Below are positions 61,576 to 64,000 of a stretch of DNA of 64,000 bases, piece after piece. Position 1 is the stretch's first letter. Every line of letters begins with the position of its first letter. The stretch is taken from assembly GCF_002933275.1 (NCBI RefSeq), contig NZ_PSSX01000010.1, positions 62,001 through 126,000 on the forward strand, read 5' to 3'. Made by a program: the position numbers and the translations under genes. Source of the stretch: Marinobacter maroccanus. GTDB lineage: Bacteria; Pseudomonadota; Gammaproteobacteria; Pseudomonadales; Oleiphilaceae. Below the pieces are notes generated by a model. It was not told the origin of the DNA. It made no database searches and worked only from the letters and a program-made list of their open reading frames with translations.

Positions 61576-61890
61576 ATGTCGTTCATACGGATTTTACGCA
61601 CCCCGGCCCGCAGCTGCAGGGAGGCCTGCGAGCTTGCGGTAGGCCACGGTACGCCACGACGTGCCGCAAAGCTGGCGGCAGTTGTTGGCACGCTTCTAGT
61701 GCTCATCAATCAATGGGAGGCGGTCACCGGGGCCGCCTCCGTGGACTGGTTGAAAGTTGTGCTGACCTACTGTGTGCCCTATCTGGTGTCAACCTACACC
61801 AGTGTGAGTAAAGACCTGACGCTGCTCCGGGAGGCCGAAACAGCGGAGCAGGCGGTTCATGAAGAAGCCCGCAAAATCCAGATGCAATAA
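61576..61890 (+). CDS. Small NrtS-like membrane protein
   Basis: 104 residues if it starts at ATG 61576, the first start downstream of the promoter motif; the frame is open to 61423 but that part covers the promoter. Two membrane helices (AAKLAAVVGTLLVLINQWEA and VDWLKVVLTYCVPYLVSTY) have the spacing and the LINQ and LTYCVPYLVSTY residues of the NrtS nitrate/nitrite transporter family. The C-terminal 25 residues are a charged helix. The ribosome site is poor. Transport activity is inferred from the family only. Confidence 0.72.
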   Translation: MSFIRILRTPARSCREACELAVGHGTPRRAAKLAAVVGTLLVLINQWEAVTGAASVDWLKVVLTYCVPYLVSTYTSVSKDLTLLREAETAEQAVHEEARKIQMQ

Positions 61891-61897
61891 GGTTCGG

Positions 61898-61923
61898 TGT
61901 AACAATCCGGCTTGCTCTGTGTC
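61898..61923 (+). promoter_or_regulatory. Putative ECF promoter of the glutaredoxin-DUF3179 genes
   Basis: TGTAACA, 15 bases, TGTCTCTC, about 50 bp before the ATG at 61974. Confidence 0.68.
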
Positions 61924-61973
61924 TCTCGCCTTAACAGGAAGCAGGGTCTTGTCCCCTGCCTGGGGGGGTGAGC

Positions 61974-62333
61974 ATGAAAATGCCAATCGCAAGGGCGTTT
62001 GCAGTGGCCGTTTTATTGAGCTGGAACAGTGTGTTGCTGGCCGGTGAGGTCATTGAAAAAAGCAAGGGCACGCCGGATTCCCGTGTTGTTCTGTTCTCGC
62101 AGCCATTCTGCCCGGGTTGTGAAGCGGCCAAGTATTATTTCCACGACCACCAGATCTCCTACCTGGAATTCGATATAACCGCCTCCCGGGCTGCGCGGGA
62201 CACATTTGAACGACTTGGCGGACGGGGGACACCGTTTTTCCTGATTGGTGGCGAGCGATTGCACGGGTTTTCCGTACCGAGAATCGAGCAGCGACTCAGG
62301 GAGCTGGGCATCTCTGGGAGGAGCCATGAATAG
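61974..62333 (+). CDS. Exported glutaredoxin-like protein
   Basis: 119 residues from ATG 61974. N-terminal signal segment RAFAVAVLLSWNSVLLA, then a thioredoxin fold with the redox motif in VVLFSQPFCPGCEAAKYYF (CPGC) and the cis-Pro loop RGTPFFLIGG. Glutaredoxins are normally cytoplasmic; the signal peptide points to the periplasm, where it could reduce disulfides or heme-site cysteines. It overlaps the next gene by 8 nt, so the two are coupled. Confidence 0.85.
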   Translation: MKMPIARAFAVAVLLSWNSVLLAGEVIEKSKGTPDSRVVLFSQPFCPGCEAAKYYFHDHQISYLEFDITASRAARDTFERLGGRGTPFFLIGGERLHGFSVPRIEQRLRELGISGRSHE

Positions 62334-63264
62334 ATTCAACAACCCTTTGATTCTGGCAATGGCTTTGCTGCTGTTTGCCCAGCCGGCCTTAAGTCAAACA
62401 AAGAATGGGTTTGAGCTTGGTAACGCCCTGGTGCCGGTGGAAGAGATTCTTCGTGGAGGGCCGCCCCGGGACGGGATCCCATCTATAAATTACCCCGTTT
62501 TCCAGGACCCGGCGGACGCAGAACTCTGGCGTTCCGATGACCTGATGCTGACCTATGATCAAGGAGAGGTCAGTTTTGCCTACCCCATTGGTATCCTGAA
62601 TTGGCATGAGATAGTGAATCATGATCTTGGAGGCACGCCGCTGCTGATCACCTTCTGCCCGTTGTGCGGCACCGGAATGGCCTTTGACCCGAGGGTAGAC
62701 GGGCGTTCTCTCACCTTTGGCGTTTCGGGACTGCTCTATAACAGTGATCTACTGATGTATGACCATCAGACCGAATCCCTCTGGTCGCAGATTGATGGGC
62801 GGGCGGTTTCGGGGCCGTTGGCCGGAACGGAACTGGAACCTGTCGCCATTCGCCATGAACTCTGGCACCGCTGGCGGGAGCGCGTTGAAGGAAGCGGAAA
62901 AGTGCTTTCCGCCGATACCGGCCACCGCCGCAATTATCGAATATCGCCCTATGGCGATTACGACCACTCCGAGCGACTCTATTTCCCGGTTACCCACACC
63001 AGCCGGAAATATCATCCAAAAACCTGGGTGTTGGGCTGGTCACACAATGGCGAGAGCAAGGCCTGGCCGTTTCCGGAACTGGCTGGTCACGGTGCCGTAC
63101 TTGAAGACCGTATTGGTGGGAAGGCTGTGCAGCTGCATTATGACCCGGAAGTACCATCGGCGGAATTGCGCGACGAATCAGGCAACCTTCTTCCGGCGAC
63201 CCGGGCGTTCTGGTTTGCCTGGTATACCTTTCATCCGGATACCGATGTATTTGAGGCGGAATAG
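62326..63264 (+). CDS. Exported DUF3179-domain protein
   Basis: 312 residues from ATG 62326 (GGGAGGAGCC upstream, inside the glutaredoxin gene). Signal peptide FNNPLILAMALLLFAQPALS, then the DUF3179 domain: YPIGILNWHEIVNHDLGGTP, LLITFCPLCGTGMAFD with the CxxC-like cysteines, SGLLYNSDLLMYDHQTESLW and TWVLGW. Function unknown; the Cys pair and coupling to a periplasmic glutaredoxin suggest a redox relation. Confidence 0.88.
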   Translation: MNRFNNPLILAMALLLFAQPALSQTKNGFELGNALVPVEEILRGGPPRDGIPSINYPVFQDPADAELWRSDDLMLTYDQGEVSFAYPIGILNWHEIVNHDLGGTPLLITFCPLCGTGMAFDPRVDGRSLTFGVSGLLYNSDLLMYDHQTESLWSQIDGRAVSGPLAGTELEPVAIRHELWHRWRERVEGSGKVLSADTGHRRNYRISPYGDYDHSERLYFPVTHTSRKYHPKTWVLGWSHNGESKAWPFPELAGHGAVLEDRIGGKAVQLHYDPEVPSAELRDESGNLLPATRAFWFAWYTFHPDTDVFEAE

Positions 63265-63278
63265 AAACCTCTGCAACG

Positions 63279-63539
63279 TTACTCTGAATCACTACCTTTG
63301 TTTTTACGGACGCTCAGCGCTTCAGCGACACGCTCGTCAATCCGGCGCAGGAATTCCTCGTCGGCCTTCCCCGAGGAGTGGGCACTCAGCAGATTACTGC
63401 TTGCTCGCAGGTTGCCAATAAACGTTCGGCAATCCTTGCATATCATCAAATGCATTTTTACGGAGAGGCTCCGCGGACCGTTCAGTTCGCCATCGATGTA
63501 GTCACTGGCGATTTCGGCCAGGTCCCTGCACATTAACAT
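63279..63539 (-). CDS. Zinc-finger anti-sigma factor
   Basis: 86 residues. The N-terminal part has the zf-HC2 arrangement: a first Cys in MCRDLAEIASDYIDGEL and HLMICKDC (H-x3-C-x2-C). No membrane helix, so a soluble ZAS-type anti-sigma is expected. The ATG lies inside the end of the sigma gene (ATGTTAATG around its TAA), with a second possible ATG two codons later. It should bind and inhibit the sigma factor encoded just upstream, releasing it on a redox or other signal. Confidence 0.88.
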   Translation of the reverse strand: MLMCRDLAEIASDYIDGELNGPRSLSVKMHLMICKDCRTFIGNLRASSNLLSAHSSGKADEEFLRRIDERVAEALSVRKNKGSDSE

Positions 63540-64000
63540 TCGCCCGTCTCCTGGAAAGTCTCCACCATGAGAAAGATCTTTTGCCTCGCACGGTGTAAAA
63601 GTACACGAAGGTTAGAGGCACTGACATCCAGAATGTTACAGACGTCATCGGATTTGTGCTGGTGAGCTTCGTAAAGCATCAGGGCAGAACGCTGGGTTTC
63701 CGGCAGTGCAGAGAGGTGTTTGTCCAGGCAATCGCTGAGGGCGCCATTTTCCATCAGCCTGTCCGCGGAATCATGGAATTGCAGCTTGGGTGGCAGATCC
63801 CAGCGTCCTTTAGAATTGAAGCGGTTAGCCAGTTCAGGCTCCAGAGTCTCGGAGAAGTCCGTTGCGATTTCCCGATTGGCAGTACGAAGCCGGTTCTTGC
63901 AGCGATTGGCGACGATGCGGTGCAGCCAGGTTTTCAGACCGGATCGGCCCTCGAATTTCTGGACAGCATCAATAACCGTTACCCAGCAATCCTGGACTAT
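63533..64000 (-). CDS. ECF RNA polymerase sigma factor, N-terminus off window
   Basis: 155 codons are present, starting inside region 2 (VQDCWVTVIDAVQKFEGRSG, LKTWLHRIVANRCKNRLR) and continuing through region 4 (LPETQRSALMLYEAHQHKSD, then NILDVSASNLRVLLHRARQK). It is a typical small ECF sigma factor coupled to a zinc-finger anti-sigma. Its promoter and first residues lie beyond the right edge. It is the natural candidate to recognise TGTAACR-N15-TGTC, which occurs upstream of several nearby genes; this is inference from proximity. Confidence 0.93.
   Translation of the reverse strand: MVQDCWVTVIDAVQKFEGRSGLKTWLHRIVANRCKNRLRTANREIATDFSETLEPELANRFNSKGRWDLPPKLQFHDSADRLMENGALSDCLDKHLSALPETQRSALMLYEAHQHKSDDVCNILDVSASNLRVLLHRARQKIFLMVETFQETGEC

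Overview
The window looks like chromosomal DNA of a marine gammaproteobacterium close to Marinobacter. This is inferred from overall protein character (a complete leucine-catabolism liu operon, SulP and SNF transporters, many c-di-GMP proteins), moderately high GC and dense two-strand gene packing; no rRNA, tRNA, phage or plasmid gene was seen and no database search was run.

1-11 kb: branched-chain acyl-CoA catabolism. On the minus strand liuA-liuB-liuC-liuD-liuE with the MerR regulator liuR take isovaleryl-CoA to acetyl-CoA and acetoacetate. A divergent plus-strand set (SDR dehydrogenase, acyl-CoA dehydrogenase, thiolase) starts across a likely LiuR operator. Three copies of an intergenic inverted-repeat element with a 54-nt core sit between these genes. 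11-19 kb: an SNF-type Na+ symporter, then a PAS-AAA-Fis sigma-54 activator divergent from a Tat-exported binding protein, permease, ATPase and cyanase CynS. A GG-N10-GC promoter and three upstream palindromes make this a probable sigma-54-controlled cyanate (or nitrate/cyanate) uptake operon. 19-21.3 kb: ilvGM preceded by a classical attenuator with a 30-residue leader peptide carrying 12 branched-chain residues out of 13 in a row.

21-43.6 kb: ordinary core and accessory genes: RND efflux pair, chemoreceptor, TruC, GAF-GGDEF-EAL protein, amidase, ICMT-like methyltransferase, DjlA, HD-GYP protein, AlkB, MgtC-like membrane protein, SulP plus UspA, patatin, and a TetR-controlled AhpD-like gene. 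A 0.94-kb stretch at 41.4-42.35 kb has no convincing gene.

43.9-64 kb is the most unusual part. A recurrent promoter-like motif, TGTAACR-N15-TGTC, precedes two tiny secreted-peptide genes, a DUF547 gene, an FMN-dependent glutamate-synthase-domain gene, a GGDEF-EAL gene, a YiiX-like hydrolase, an NrtS-like gene, a glutaredoxin/DUF3179 pair and, centrally, a 791-residue fusion of a tubulin-tyrosine-ligase-type ATP-grasp domain, a PqqD/RRE-like domain and an HprK-like domain whose P-loop is degenerate. The fusion gene is followed by two exported proteins that share a leader and carry Gly-Glu-Ala-Glu repeats, one of them ending in a c-type cytochrome domain, with DinB-like and NRDE/TANGO2-like genes between them. 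An ECF sigma factor and zinc-finger anti-sigma close the window and are the obvious candidates for reading the motif. My working hypothesis is an undescribed, ECF-controlled system in which a TTL-type ligase modifies Glu-rich repeat proteins before export.
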